Source: Symbiodinium natans (taxonomy: Eukaryota > Sar > Dinophyceae > Suessiales > Symbiodiniaceae). From it: DNA of 64,000 nt. Location of the stretch: assembly GCA_905221605.1 (NCBI GenBank), contig CAJNDS010002533.1, positions 132,001-196,000 on the forward strand, given 5' to 3'. The notes under the pieces are model-generated. The model was not told the origin of the DNA and searched no databases. It saw nothing but the letters and a program-made list of their open reading frames with translations. Position numbers and translations under genes: made by a program. Shown here in pieces: positions 32,826 through 42,938 of the stretch (the first letter of the stretch is position 1; every line of letters begins with the position of its first letter).

Positions 32826-33249
32826 TAGAAGCCGGGTTTGGAGCTTAGAGGGTTTAGGAGGGTCAGATGGGTTTCTATACTGCTTGTAGGGTTACAGGGC
32901 CAGAGGGTTCAGGTTCAGGTTCGGGTTTTAAGGCTCAAGCTCCAAGCAACAACAAAACAAGCAATAGAGGGTTTAGGGTTTAGTGTTCAGGGTTTAGGGT
33001 GAGCAACTTCGGGATAGACTTGAGCTGAATCCAGGGAGCACTCGTGGGCTTTGGAGCACTTGGGGCGCGAGAAATGCAAAGCGAAGAAAGGGAAAGGGGA
33101 AGAGACAAAGACACACACACACACACACAGAAGGAAAACAACAACAGGGACAGACAGAGAGAGAGAGAGAGAGCGAGACAAGGAAGGGAGGAAGGGCAGG
33201 AAAGGAATTTTAAAAAGAGGGAGGGGAGGAGGGCGGAAGAGGGCTCCGT

Positions 33250-33364
33250 AAACCCTAAACCCTAAACCCTAAACCCTATAAACCCTATAAACCCTATAAA
33301 CCCTATAAACCCTATAAGCCCTATAAACCCTATAAACCCTAAACCCTAAACCCTAAACCCTAAA
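33250..33364 (-). repeat. CCCTAAA tract with (CCCTATAAA) nonamer array
   Basis: CCCTAAA units flank about seven CCCTATAAA units. Immediately left of gene 1 exon 4. Confidence 0.9.
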
Positions 33365-33375
33365 TGCCATCCGGC

Positions 33376-33452
33376 GGCATCAGCTGGGGGCATGTCCGCA
33401 GCCATCTTCGAGGGGCGGCGTGCTCCCAGCAGGTTGGGCAAATCTTGGGCTC
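33376..33452 (-). CDS. Gene 1 exon 4
   Basis: A 77 nt exon reading GAQDLPNLLGARRPSKMAAD then MPPADA, phase 1 to 0, with a GC donor. Its length is identical to gene 2 exon 4. On the plus strand it lies between a CCCTATAAA/CCCTAAA tract on the left and an HP-C element carrying TTTAGGG on the right. Confidence 0.7.
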
Positions 33453-33455
33453 CTG

Positions 33456-33655
33456 ACCCAGAGAGCCCAATACCCCTTCATTGGGTTTAGGGTTTAGGGT
33501 TTAGGGTTTAGGGTTTAGGGTTTAGGGTTCAGGGTTCAGGGTTTAGGGTACCCAGAGAGCCCAATACCCCTTGATACAGAAAGTTACCCGAAATTTTAGA
33601 GGGATCCATATTCTGATTTAAGGAATATTTCCTTGATTAAGGGCTATTGGGCTCT
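33456..33655. repeat. HP-C element whose left end is duplicated around TTTAGGG
   Basis: CCCAGAGAGCCCAATACCCC occurs at 33,458 and again at about 33,549, with a TTTAGGG array between; only the second copy is followed by the full hairpin, ending GGGCTATTGGGCTCTTTGGG. Confidence 0.82.
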
Positions 33656-33786
33656 TTGGGACAGGGCGCTGGGGGTGGGGGGGGGGTTAGAGGGGTTTTA
33701 GGGGGATCTTTTATATTTTGGGGCTTGCGGTTTAGGGGCTCGGGGGTTCAAAGTTTTTGGGGTTCAGATGCACGGCTTTTAATAAA

Positions 33787-33915
33787 TTTCCCTACCACCC
33801 CCCCCCCCCCTAGGTTCCCCCTTGAAGAGCCGAGAATAGGCTTCATACTATCCCTAAATGGCCGAGGATCCTAGGGGGGGGGGGGTAGTTTGGAGGGGGG
33901 TAGTAAGGGAGCCTG
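33787..33915. repeat. HP-F hairpin element
   Basis: TTTCCCTACCACCCCCC pairs with GGGGTAGTAAGGGAGCC; inner CCTAGGTTCCCCCTTG. Confidence 0.7.
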
Positions 33916-34033
33916 TTACACGTGAGGGTTGTCACTCTTGGGCCTACACAAGAACAGCCTGCCTCCGACACAGAATGCCGTTTCAAGCTGCTGTTACAGG
34001 CTGCCGTGCTCTTTGCCTAGCACGACCTATGGC

Positions 34034-34142
34034 CGTACATGTTAGTTTAGGGTTTAGGGTTTAGGGTTTAGGGTTTAGGGTTTAGGGTGTAGGGTGTAGG
34101 GTTTAGGGTTTAGGGTTTAGGGTTTAGGGTTTAGGGTTTAGG
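34034..34142 (+). repeat. TTTAGGG array
   Basis: About 15 heptamers including two TGTAGGG variants; it lies in the intron between gene 1 exons 3 and 4. Confidence 0.93.
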
Positions 34143-34222
34143 GCTGACCTCTACAGCTTGGAATAAAGAAGCCTCGGAATCATGTGTATGTGTATTGGCC
34201 CGTCGCACCCTACTAAACAGGC

Positions 34223-34268
34223 CTTCACGTGCGCGAGATGCAGAAGGCACGGGCGAGCTCACGTCGGC
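34223..34268 (-). CDS. Gene 1 exon 3
   Basis: A 46 nt exon between CAG|G and AAG|GC reading ADVSSPVPSASRARE plus one base. Start and end phases match gene 2 exon 3, which is 6 nt shorter. It joins in frame to exon 4. Confidence 0.56.
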
Positions 34269-34549
34269 CTGTCTCCAAAAATAGGGGTTCAGGGTTTAGG
34301 GTTTATAGGGTTTAGGGAGATGTAGGTTTGGGGTTCAGCGCTTCGAAAGTCGAACTCAGAAAAATCGCCATGGCCTAGTATCCTCCAACGAAATTAAGCC
34401 TTCATTGAGGGTCAATCCCTTACCCAAGACCCCTCCCCAAAGATATTTGTGGTATAACAATAAAAATACTCAGAAACGAATAGTAAAAAAATAGAACTCT
34501 GACCACTAGACCTACAATCTGACTTCCAACCCTAAACCCCCAAGGAAGC

Positions 34550-34604
34550 CTTCATGGCTTTCGGTCCGGTCGGGCTGCGCACGCTGGCCGGAGATCCCGG
34601 GCTC
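34550..34604 (-). CDS. Gene 1 exon 2
   Basis: A 55 nt exon between CAG|G and AAG|GC reading, with the split Arg, RSPGSPASVRSPTGPKAMK. It has the same length and splice sites as gene 2 exon 2. A plus-strand reading (ending GLRTLAGDPGLL) is also open in both copies, but it does not fit the minus-strand chain of exons. Confidence 0.7.
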
Positions 34605-34859
34605 CTGCTTGCTGCTTAGGGTCCAGGGTTTAGCGTTTAGGGTCTAGAACAAGGGCTTAGGGTTTAGGGCTTAGAGTTTAGGGTTTAGAACAATAAGGGG
34701 TTTAGGGTTTTGGGGGCTTTGGGTTTGGGGTTTAGCGTTCGGGGTTTAGGGTTTAGAGGGTTTGTCGGGTTATCGGGTTATTGGGTTCTCGGGTTCAGGG
34801 TGTAGGGTGTCGGGCCTCGGTTGTGGAGGGCACGTCATGGCTACACTAATTTCCAAGGT

Positions 34860-34965
34860 TCCCTGCTTTCATTACCTTAATCAGGCTTAACTATCCCTTT
34901 TTTTAGCCTTAATCAAGGGGGGGAACCTAGAGGGGTTAGTAAAGACAGGGGTAGTACCCCAAACC
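34860..34965. repeat. HP-F degraded element
   Basis: CCTTAATCAGGCTTAACTAT and GGGGGGAACCTAGAGGGGTT; left end lost. Confidence 0.48.
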
Positions 34966-35049
34966 CAAATACACCCGCCCTATCAACACCAGCGTCAGCC
35001 CCCATCTCGACCCTGCGCCCAATGCATGATCATGGAGAATTCTCTGAAC

Positions 35050-35197
35050 TACTTGGAGGTTCATGGTACTTATTAACCCAATTGTGAGTGACTGCACTTA
35101 TAACCCAATTATAACCACGTTAGCGCACTTAAGGGGCTTATAACTGGGTTATAAGTACTTTTATCACTGGGTCATAAGTACCATGAACCACCAAGTA
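35050..35197. repeat. HP-B hairpin element
   Basis: TACTTGGAGGTTCATGGTAC pairs with GTACCATGAACCACCAAGTA. Confidence 0.8.
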
Positions 35198-35484
35198 GCG
35201 TGCCTTTGACAGGGTGTTTAGCAGCCTGGATCCTGGTTCAAACGATCACCTTACAAGCGCTGCCTGTGGCAGACGAGACAAGGAATTAATCAGAACTCGG
35301 TTTAGGGGAAATGAAGATGTAGTAAATCTTGTTCTGGTAGGCCACAACTCCCTTTAACTGATCCAAAACACTGTTAGAGCCTTTAGGTAACATCAAAGCA
35401 GCACGTAGGTTCACCAGGAAAAAAACAACGCCAAGCTCAAAATGCAAAAGCACCATGGATTTCATCTTGAAGCTCCATAGGCTC

Positions 35485-35545
35485 TACAAGGAGGGGCCCC
35501 CCACGTTATGAGTAGAGTTGCAAGGGCACCAAACTTGTTTGTGTC
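35485..35545. repeat. Half copy of the nested element type
   Basis: ACAAGGAGGGGCCCCCCACG then TTATGAGTAGAGTT, as at 16,853. Confidence 0.48.
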
Positions 35546-35682
35546 TAGGTATCCTACCTCAGGTAATTCGTCCCTTCACTGTACGCAGAAAGGCCAATAG
35601 TTGGGGCCAGAAGCTTCAAGGACATACGAGATGTCTGCTCTAAAGGACCCCTACATGTGAGTAGCTGGAAAGTTCACAGGGC

Positions 35683-35744
35683 CTCGGCGAGGACACATAC
35701 TCGTAGAGCTTCGCGGCTTGGGTGAAGAAGCGGGAGCTGGGCAT
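35683..35744 (-). CDS. Gene 1 exon 1 (start codon), unknown protein
   Basis: A 62 nt exon from the ATG at 35,744 reading MPSSRFFTQAAKLYEYVSSP plus two bases of an Arg codon, with a GC donor after CCGAG. The sequence and length match gene 2 exon 1. The phase links to exon 2 exactly as in gene 2. A TTTAGGG array starts about 80 bp upstream of the ATG (plus-strand right side). The protein is unrecognised. Confidence 0.72.
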
Positions 35745-35816
35745 GGCTATGTGCAAGGAGGCAAGCCCGGAAGGTGGCGAAGCGAGGAGCTCTGTTCAGC
35801 AAGTGCTTGAGCCGCA
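35745..35816 (-). other. Conserved 5' leader of gene 1
   Basis: Matches the sequence just upstream of the gene 2 start codon, including the block GGCTCAAGCACTTGCTGAAC. It is a likely 5' UTR. The final GGCTCAAG resembles the end of the dinoflagellate spliced leader, but the match is too short to count. Confidence 0.45.
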
Positions 35817-36537
35817 GTTCGGGTTTAGGGTTTAGGGTTTAGGGTTTAGGGTTTAAGGTTTAGGGTTTTGGGTTTAGGGTGTAGGGTGCAGGGTTGAACG
35901 TTCAGGGTCAGGGGGATTTAGGATTTGGACTTCTTGACTCGCAAACAGAAACAAGAACGCACAAAAACAGCTGGTGGCGCTGTTCTGCGTGTAGCGCTGT
36001 AACAGCTGTAACAACCCTTCCGGCTTGACAGTAACCCTAAGCCCTCTTCCCTAAACCCTGTCCATGTGGGTCCCAGTGGCTCCAAAGAGCCAAACAAGCT
36101 GGTAGTTCTCTTGTAGACTATAAGGGTGTTTAGGGTTTAGGGTTATAGATCCGAAATTTAAGTATATCCCCCGCTGCGTTAAACAAACTGCATCATGGCA
36201 CCGTATCGTATCATGAGATAATGTGCTTGGCAACTTTGCAGCCCAATCGATGCCCCACCGAGGCCTAAACCCTAAACCCTGAACCTTGAACCGTAGCCCC
36301 TAAACCCTGAACCCTAAACCCTGGTTTTTTCTTTTTCGTGCTTCGATCATTTGCGGTGTGCATGGCGCCTTGGGCGCCTGGAGGGTTGGCGACCGAGGGT
36401 TTCTTTCAAGTGTCTTCAAGAGGCGCTTAGGTTCTATGTTATCCCTACTCTCTCCCGAACAAAGGGCATAACTTCACTTAGTCAGAGAGCAGATTGTCAT
36501 CGCCCAAAAATGTCCGCTGCGCGCTCCGATTGCCCTG

Positions 36538-36724
36538 CCCCCCCCCCCCCCCTCCCCCCCACCCCCCCCCCCCCGCCCCCTCCCAGGCTATCTCGTCCAC
36601 CTCCCCCCCCCCCCCCCCCCCCCCCCCCCCACCCCCCCCCCCCCCCACCACCCCCCCCCCCCCCCCCACCCCCCCCCCCACCCCACCCCCCCCCCCCACC
36701 CCCCCCCCCCCCACCCCCCCCCAA
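36538..36724. repeat. Very long poly-C tract with CCACCCC interruptions
   Basis: Nearly 190 bp of C broken by single A/T/G bases and one short insert (36,584-36,603). It gives spurious poly-Pro and poly-Gly ORFs. High i-motif/G-quadruplex potential; length may be unreliable in the assembly. Confidence 0.9.
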
Positions 36725-37057
36725 CCCTACGGGGGGAAGGAGGAAACCCTAAACCCTGAACCTAAAACCCTTACTATACCCCTGCACCCCAAACCCTGAA
36801 CCCTAAACCCGCCATGATCAAGGTGAAAATCCTCAACCCTACTTAAACCCACCATGAAACAAAGACCATGAACGACGGGGGGGGGAGGGATGGAACCCAA
36901 ACCCACCATGCACCATGGGGAAGGTAGTCAGCAGAACAGATGAATGGTGTGTGTAGGTTTATGAATCCCTAAACCCTAAACCCTATTATGTATCATGTGA
37001 TAGAATCATGGTTCCTGGGTTCCTGTTTCCTTCCGGTACTACTGCAACACGCAATCT

Positions 37058-37118
37058 CCAGAGAGCCCAATACCCCTTTAATCAAGGAATAGACCTTAAG
37101 CTATATGATGTAGGGTTG
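37058..37118. repeat. HP-C left half
   Basis: CCAGAGAGCCCAATACCCCT with AATCAAGGAATAGACCTTAA; right half absent. Confidence 0.6.
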
Positions 37119-37231
37119 AAACAGGGTTTATGTTAGCAGCAATAGAAACCTCGCTTCAAATGCGGATCCTGAATAGTATCTTCGAAGAAGCCACCGGCTT
37201 TGCGATAAGTCGAGATGCCGCGTACGAGAGC

Positions 37232-37272
37232 CTTGAAACAGGCAGGCTTTCGCATCAGCTTCGGGGAAGCCC
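37232..37272 (-). CDS. Gene 2 exon 8
   Basis: A 41 nt exon between CAG|G and AAG|GC. With the base carried from exon 7 it reads GSPKLMRKPACFK and ends in phase 0. The gene 1 exon shares the LMRKPxCF core. The intron between exons 7 and 8 is about 4.4 kb and contains the 2 kb foldback element. No terminal exon of gene 2 was found between here and the start of gene 1. Confidence 0.55.
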
Positions 37273-37615
37273 CTGAGGGCAAGAGGGGCTGGTGAAGCCT
37301 TTTGCACGAGAGGCTCTTGCTACGTACCGTGCCTTACCTCAATGAGAAGCCACAAGCAACCACTACGGCTTTGGGTTAGGATTAGGGTCAGGGTGAGGGT
37401 TATAGGGAAAAACCGCCAAACCTGCACCAAGACCCGCGTGTCGATAGCCGATGCCCTAAACCCTAAACCCTAAACCCTAAACCCTAAATCCCCTTGCAAA
37501 AAAGCACACCAGCTGGGTTCAGAGATGGCGCAGCCGTGGCGCGAGCTCGGTACTCTACACCCCCGGCATGAGACACAAGTCACAGCGTTCTACCCCAAAC
37601 ATGCCCACCGTAAGG

Positions 37616-37718
37616 ACCCAAAGAGCCCAATACCCCTTAATTAAGGGATACTCCCTAAATCATATTAAGGATCCCTTTATAATTTAGGGTATATTCCTTA
37701 ATTGGGCTTTCTGGGGAT
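37616..37718. repeat. HP-C hairpin element
   Basis: CCCAAAGAGCCCAATACCCC then TTAATTAAGGGATA; right arm TATATTCCTTAATTGGGCTT. Confidence 0.78.
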
Positions 37719-37989
37719 GTGGAGTCATGTGACAAGGTTGATAGGGACCCCTTATTGGTTTATGGGGTTCATGGGACTTTTAGAATAGGGTTTGCAATGA
37801 CTATTAGGGTTGGGCACACAAGGGATGCTCTGGGGTTGGGCATTTCAGGGACACTCTGGAGATGCTCTGGGGCCGGCGACGTCTAGAGCACTTGGGGGGG
37901 GGGCGCATCTGTGGCGCATTCAAGCAGGTCAGCTTGAACTAAATCGTAAGCCCGAGAGACGGCAAGCGACAGAAATGTGGGGGAGAATG

Positions 37990-38130
37990 AACCCGGAGAG
38001 CCCTCGAAGCCCCTTGAAGAAGGAATAGACTGTAATATACCTTTAGACCGCTGAGCCATACTAAGGATCCCAATATAACTTAATAAGGTATCTATTGCTA
38101 TAATTGAAGGGTATGGGTCTCTTTGGGAAA
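37990..38130. repeat. HP-C hairpin element
   Basis: CCCGGAGAGCCCTCGAAGCC ... GGGTATGGGTCTCTTTGGGA with TAAGGATCCC centre. Confidence 0.66.
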
Positions 38131-38198
38131 TACTACACACAGCACGTCTTCTTGCACTGTCACCGTGGCATCTCCCTCAGGCCTACGCAGGCATAGGC

Positions 38199-38391
38199 TA
38201 CTTGGAGGTGCGTGGTACTTATAACCCTGTTATAGCTGTACAGGGTTTACGGTTTGGGGTTTAGGGATACGACCCAGCTATACCTGTACTTAGAACCCAC
38301 TTATAAGCCCCTTAAGTGCCCTAACATGGTTCTGATTGGGTTATAAGTACAGTCATAATTGGGGCTAATACATACCATGAACCTCCAAGCA
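38199..38391. repeat. HP-B element interrupted by TTTAGGG variants
   Basis: TACTTGGAGGTGCGTGGTAC pairs with TACCATGAACCTCCAAG. About 30 bp of GGGTTTACGGTTTGGGG sits in the left arm, and AGCT(G/A)TAC is repeated on both sides of it. Confidence 0.74.
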
Positions 38392-39264
38392 GAGCGATGA
38401 ATTCCGCTGGTGCCACGTCCGTGAGCCTGCACGACTGTTGGAGAGTTCCTGGGACTCTATTTTCCTACGTAGTAACGACCCTTGAGTAGTAGGAACCCAT
38501 AAGCCTGTAGGTAACGAAGGTTCCAGGTCGACTCTGCTAACAGGATCCAATCCAACAAGCCGACAGTCGAAGAGAAAAGCAGAATATGTGCAACGGCAGG
38601 CTGTGCTAAGCCGTAAACCCTAAACCCTAAACCCTAAACCCTAAACCCTAAACCCTTTGAGGTCCAGACTCAAGACTCCATGGTCCCGAAACAGGGGGGA
38701 TCCCCAGATCCCCACGTGCGAAGAAGGCCGTATCACAGGAACCAACAGGGTTTAGGGTTTAGGGTTTTTGGACACCCTTAAAACCCTACAACGCTCCGCG
38801 CGCATCCAGACTTTGGGCCCTTGCGCTCGAGACGTGGCACGCGACGGTGCTCAGTAGGTGAGTCGGCTGTTGAGGGACCATTGCCATATGGGACAACCCT
38901 GAATTCTAAACCTCGACCCAGAAAGACTTAAACGTAAGCCTAAGCAAACCTCCTAATTATAGTACACCCTGCATTCCTCTCTTCTAAGGTGGCCCTTTGA
39001 ACCCTCTGCAAACAAGACCCTCTAAGTCCTACAAGAGAATATGTACCTAAATAAATGCATAAATAAACAAATAAATAAACAAATAAATAAATATATATAT
39101 ATATGGTACCCCCCCCCCATGGACCTACCTTTTTTTTGAAACCTCGGCTTGACCGATGTTTCAAAAAAGGGTGGCTTCTCCAAAACATTGGTTTTACCGA
39201 TGTTTTTGAACCCCTACCTTCAAAAAACATTGGTTTTACCGATGTTTTTTGAGCCCATGCTCAC

Positions 39265-39392
39265 GAAACATCGCAAAAACCAATAAAAACCATAAAAAAA
39301 ACCATGATTTTCCAAACTATGGGCTTGGGTCTCCGAGTAGTTTGAAAAATCATGGTTTTTATGGTTTTTATTGGTTTTTGCGATGTTTCCTG
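39265..39392. repeat. Near-perfect palindrome
   Basis: GAAACATCGCAAAAACCAAT at left pairs with ATTGGTTTTTGCGATGTTTC at right; the shorter central loop reads TATGGGCTTGGGTCTCCGAG. The left half recurs at 39,531. Confidence 0.85.
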
Positions 39393-39642
39393 AGCAGGGG
39401 CTCCAAAAACATTGGTTTTACCGATGTTTTTTGAAGGTGGCCTCTCCAAAACATTGGTGTTACCGATGTTTTTGAACCCCTACCTTCAAAAAAACATTGG
39501 TTTTACCGATGTTTTTTGAGCCCATGCTCACGAAACATCGCAAAAACCAATAAAAACCATAAAAACCATGATTTTCCAAACTATGGGCTTGGGTCTCCGA
39601 GTAGTTTGAATAATCATGGTTTTTATCCTCTAACATCCTACT

Positions 39643-39930
39643 AAACTAGTATGAGCCTAATCCAATAGGAATCCCTTCAAATCAATGAGAATCCTACGCG
39701 AATCCCAGTAACATGCATAAGAACCCTACCTTATTAAATTGGTAGGAGCCTTAGGGCGTGATGTCTTAAGATATGTTGCTAAAGTACAGTGTTAGTATAG
39801 ATGTTAGGACTTGCTTATCGGGGGATGACTGTTTGAGATATCGTAGCTAAGGTAGTGTTTTTAGGACAGATATCATGTCTTGGCGTATTGGGGCGTGATT
39901 GATTGTAAGGAGGTTTTGGTACTCTCCCAA
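39643..39930. repeat. Left ~290 bp direct repeat inside the foldback element
   Basis: CTAAACTAGTATGAGCCTAA ... GGGGCGTGATTGATTGTAAG; nearly the same as 40,448-40,745. Confidence 0.8.
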
Positions 39931-40447
39931 CATTTTCGTAGAATTAATAGGATTAGTAGGAATCCTATTAAACTGAAGAGGAACCCTACTCAAATTAATA
40001 GGAACCAATCGGACTCCTATAAGAAATAACGTGAACCTTTAGACAAACCGATTAAAATGAACATGAGCCTAAACCAACAGGAATCCCTTGAAAGTGAATG
40101 AGATCCCTTTAATATTAACACGAACCCCATTAACATGAATAAGAATCTGATTAAAATTGATAGGACTCTTATTACAGAAAATAGGGGCCTTATTAATAAT
40201 TAGGAACCCTATGAAACTTTATTGGGATCCTATGAAAGTAAATAGGAATCCTCTATTGAATTATCGGGACCGGACAACAGTTAATAGGAAGCCTATTAAA
40301 ATGAATAGGAACCTTAACAAGTTGGAAACAACCCGGGTTACAAGTCACAGGAATCCTATTCAAACGAGAAGGAATCTTTCTAAATCAATAGGAACCAATA
40401 GGCCTTAAAAACAATAGAATCCTTTAACAAGAACTGATAGGAATCCT
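39931..40447. repeat. Degenerate short tandem repeats (AATAGGAATCCTATTAAA)
   Basis: Many imperfect ~22-25 bp units of the type TAGGAATCCTATTAAAATGA. AT-rich and unlike the surroundings. Confidence 0.65.
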
Positions 40448-40745
40448 AAACTAGTATGAGCCTAATCCAATAGGAATCCTTTAAAATTAATGAGAATCCT
40501 ATGCGAATCCCAGTAACATGCATAAGAATCCTGTTGAAATTGATAGGAACCTTATTAAATTGGTAGGAGCCTTAGGGCGTGATGTCTTAAGATATGTTGC
40601 TAAGGTACAGGTTTAGTATAGATGTTAGGACTTGCTTATCGGGGGATGACTGTTTGAGATATCGTGGCTAAGGTAGTGTTTTTAGGACAGATGTCATGTC
40701 TTGCATATTGGGGCGTGATTGATTATAAGGAGGTTTTGGTACTCC
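40448..40745. repeat. Right ~290 bp direct repeat inside the foldback element
   Basis: Same start CTAAACTAGTATGAGCCTAA and end as the left copy; includes TTAGGGCGTGATGTCTTAAG. Confidence 0.8.
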
Positions 40746-41109
40746 CTCGAGATTTTGCAGGATTCGAGTTTGTTGCTTGGTACTACCTCGAGAAATGGTG
40801 GCTGGGAGAGAGCCTCAGATCACGAAAATCATGGAAAACATTGGTTTTACCCATGTTTTTGAAGGATGGAGCCAGAAAACATCGGCAAAACCAATGTTAT
40901 CCATAAAATCCATGGTTTTCAAACCATGTGGCTGGGAGCACCCAATTCACGGATAATTGGTTTTACCAATGTTTTTGAAGGATGGAGCCCGAAAACATCG
41001 GCAAAACAAATGTTATCCATAAAACCCATGGTTTTCAAACCATGTGGCTTAGACCGCGAAATTCATGGATAAAAACAAAGGAAATTGGTAGGTCCATGGG
41101 GGGGGTAGC

Positions 41110-41156
41110 ATATATATATATATATATATTTATGTGTGTGTGTGTATGTGTATGTG

Positions 41157-41196
<40 letters not shown>

Positions 41197-41230
41197 CGTA
41201 TGTATATGTATATGCATATGTATATGTATG

Positions 41231-41265
<35 letters not shown>

Positions 41266-41310
41266 GTATAAATATAAATATAAATATATATATATATATA
41301 TGTGTGTGTG
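41110..41310. repeat. TATATG/TG microsatellite
   Basis: (TA)n, (TG)n and about 20 TATATG-type hexamers; overlapping ORFs are artefacts. Confidence 0.92.
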
Positions 41311-41380
41311 TCTCAAAAGATGGTCAGGTTGACAGCAGCTCCCCAAACCCTGTCTCCTAACACCCTGCAACCTCATGTTG

Positions 41381-41452
41381 GCTAGGCCCAAGAGTAACCT
41401 GGGAATCAAAACCCTTGAAAAGGGGAATGAGGGCCTACTCTGGGTCCTAGCT
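41381..41452. repeat. HP-D hairpin, short form
   Basis: GGCCCAAGAGTAACCTGGGA ... AGGGCCTACTCTGGGTCCTA. Confidence 0.7.
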
Positions 41453-41564
41453 GCCCTATTAGCCATTCAAAACCCTAAACCCTGCAGAAAAGGAAGAGGG
41501 GCCTACTCCTAGTAAACCCTAGACCTTTAACCCTGCGATCCATCCCTACACCCTAAACCCTAAA

Positions 41565-41672
41565 CGCATTTCTATACTCCCCTTAGAACCTTAATAGAAC
41601 AACATCTTTAATACCCTCTTGAGTTTTATATCAACAAAACAAAAAATGATTCCCAAGGAGGATATAGATTTG
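41565..41672. repeat. HP-M dispersed repeat
   Basis: TTTCTATACTCCCCTTAGAA ... GATTCCCAAGGAGGATATAG; matches 29,830-29,985. Confidence 0.62.
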
Positions 41673-41714
41673 GGGTTCACAGGACCTCACTGCCTCATGA
41701 GACATCACCCCATC

Positions 41715-41771
41715 CGGGCCCAGGTGGCCCGCAGAACTCTGGCGTGATTTTGCATGCTGGCTTCAGATCAC
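41715..41771 (-). CDS. Gene 2 exon 7
   Basis: The exon begins CAG|GT, completes the Gly codon left by exon 6, and reads GDLKPACKITPEFCGPPGP plus one base to a GA donor. That phase fits exon 8. The start is shared with gene 1 (GDLK), but the 3' end is less certain: gene 1 diverges after GDLK and appears to stop the exon at a GT donor. A TTTAGGG-rich intron end lies on its right. Confidence 0.5.
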
Positions 41772-42207
41772 CTGGGGGTTTCGTGTTTAGGGTTTAAGGC
41801 TTATAGGGTCTAGGGTTTAGGGGTTAGGGCTTGGGGTTTGGGGCTTAGGGTTCGGATCATCTGGGAAAAATGGAGTTTAGAGTTCTAGGGGCTCAGGATA
41901 CAGGTCGCCTAAGGCCCAGATGTCTGGTAATTAGGGGGTGAGGGGAGGTTCGGGTCTACAAAGGCAAAGCACTGGACCGACTTTGAGCGTCAAAGGCACC
42001 CTATTTTCTTCGACCTAACTTGGAACCCTAACTGCCCCCCCCCCCCCCCCCCCCCCCCGCCCCGGCCCCCAACTAACCAGGGTTTAGGGTCTAAACCCCC
42101 TAAATCCCGCCTAAACCCCCCTAAGACCCCCTAACACCCCCATGGCGGTTAAGGTGGTTCAGGGTCATCATGTCTCAAGCGTCTGGAGCTGAAAGGTGCC
42201 TATTTGC

Positions 42208-42412
42208 AGGTTCGGGGTACTCGGGGTACTCATTAACAAGTTATCACTGTACATATCAGGGTTTAGGGATTAGGGTTTAGGGTTTACGGTTTAGAGTAAC
42301 TGTACTTACAACTGTACTTGCAGCCATGTTAGGGCACTTCAGGGGCTTGTAAGTAGGTGATAAGTACAGTTATGAATGGTTAATAAGTACCCTGAATTTT
42401 TCAAGTACCTGA
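42208..42412. repeat. HP-B element interrupted by TTTAGGG
   Basis: AGGTTCGGGGTACTC at left, AATAAGTACCCTGAATTTTT and CAAGTACC at right. TTTAGGG (42,259-42,296) lies in the left arm, followed by two ACTGTACTT copies. Confidence 0.68.
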
Positions 42413-42907
42413 GGGCTGAAGCATGGCGGCGGGCTTCAGCGCAAGGGTTCAGGGTTTAGGGTTTAGGGTTTAGGGTTTAGGGTTCGGTCGACCCCGTCAC
42501 CCCACCCCCCCCCCCGCCCTGACTGCCCCTGGCCCTAAACCGTAAGCCCGAAACCTAATGCGGCGCTCATGTTGTCTTGAGGGGTCTCAGGTAGTGTCCC
42601 ATGAACCAGTTTGTGTCGGGTTCGCAGGCCAAAGCAACTCAAACCTCGCATGTGAAGCTTAAAGCAAACTCTTACTGGTTCGGGTTCCTGGGTAGGCGGA
42701 AAAAGGGGCGTAACCCAAATCTGGGCGGGGCTTCGAATTCCCGACAAGGATCAGGGTTCGGGTACTCTACTCCCCAAACTGAACCCCAACAAAGGTGACC
42801 TACTCAACCCTAAACCCCAAACCCCAAACCCCAAACCCTAAACCCTAAACCCTACAAAAATAGAAAGACTCAAACTCTCAAACTCCAGGACAAGGTGACG
42901 AACTGGC

Positions 42908-42938
42908 CCATGCTGCGGCCAGCACGGCGCTGCTGGGC
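42908..42938 (-). CDS. Gene 2 exon 6
   Basis: A 31 nt exon between AAG|G and G|GC reading AQQRRAGRSM plus one base (phase 1). The gene 1 exon has the same length and shares AQQRRAGR with four synonymous third-position differences. Exons with QQRR or EERR cores occur at 49,834 and 54,575. It is flanked by CCCTAAA on the left and degenerate TTTAGGG on the right. Confidence 0.66.

Larger units (their letters stand above)
39091..41135. mobile_element. ~2 kb foldback element with terminal inverted repeats in AT tracts
   Basis: Left end TATATA then GGTACCCCCCCCCCATGGAC and CTACC; right end GGTAGGTCCATGGGGGGGG and TAG then CATATATA: reverse complements over about 22 bp, each abutting a TA microsatellite. 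Inside are large palindromes (39,130-39,620), an AT-rich core with ~290 bp direct repeats, and a duplicated ~114 bp unit (40,846-41,060). No transposase is visible. It lies in the long intron between gene 2 exons 7 and 8. Confidence 0.65.

Noticed and set aside
35800-35816. Relict dinoflagellate spliced leader in the gene 1 leader (GGCTCAAG)
   Set aside because: Only eight bases match and gene 2 has GGCTCAGG, so chance is likely.
36351-36799. ORFs of 75-133 codons with poly-Pro or poly-Gly
   Set aside because: They are readings of the poly-C tract and have no other coding sign.
39643-40745. The ~290 bp direct repeats as LTRs of a retrotransposon
   Set aside because: The core between them is degenerate short tandem repeats with no coding capacity, and the whole lies inside a larger inverted-repeat element.
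40982-41466. ORFs of 116-143 codons over the TATATG region
   Set aside because: Pure microsatellite translation (repeating YVYVYV or HIHIHI).
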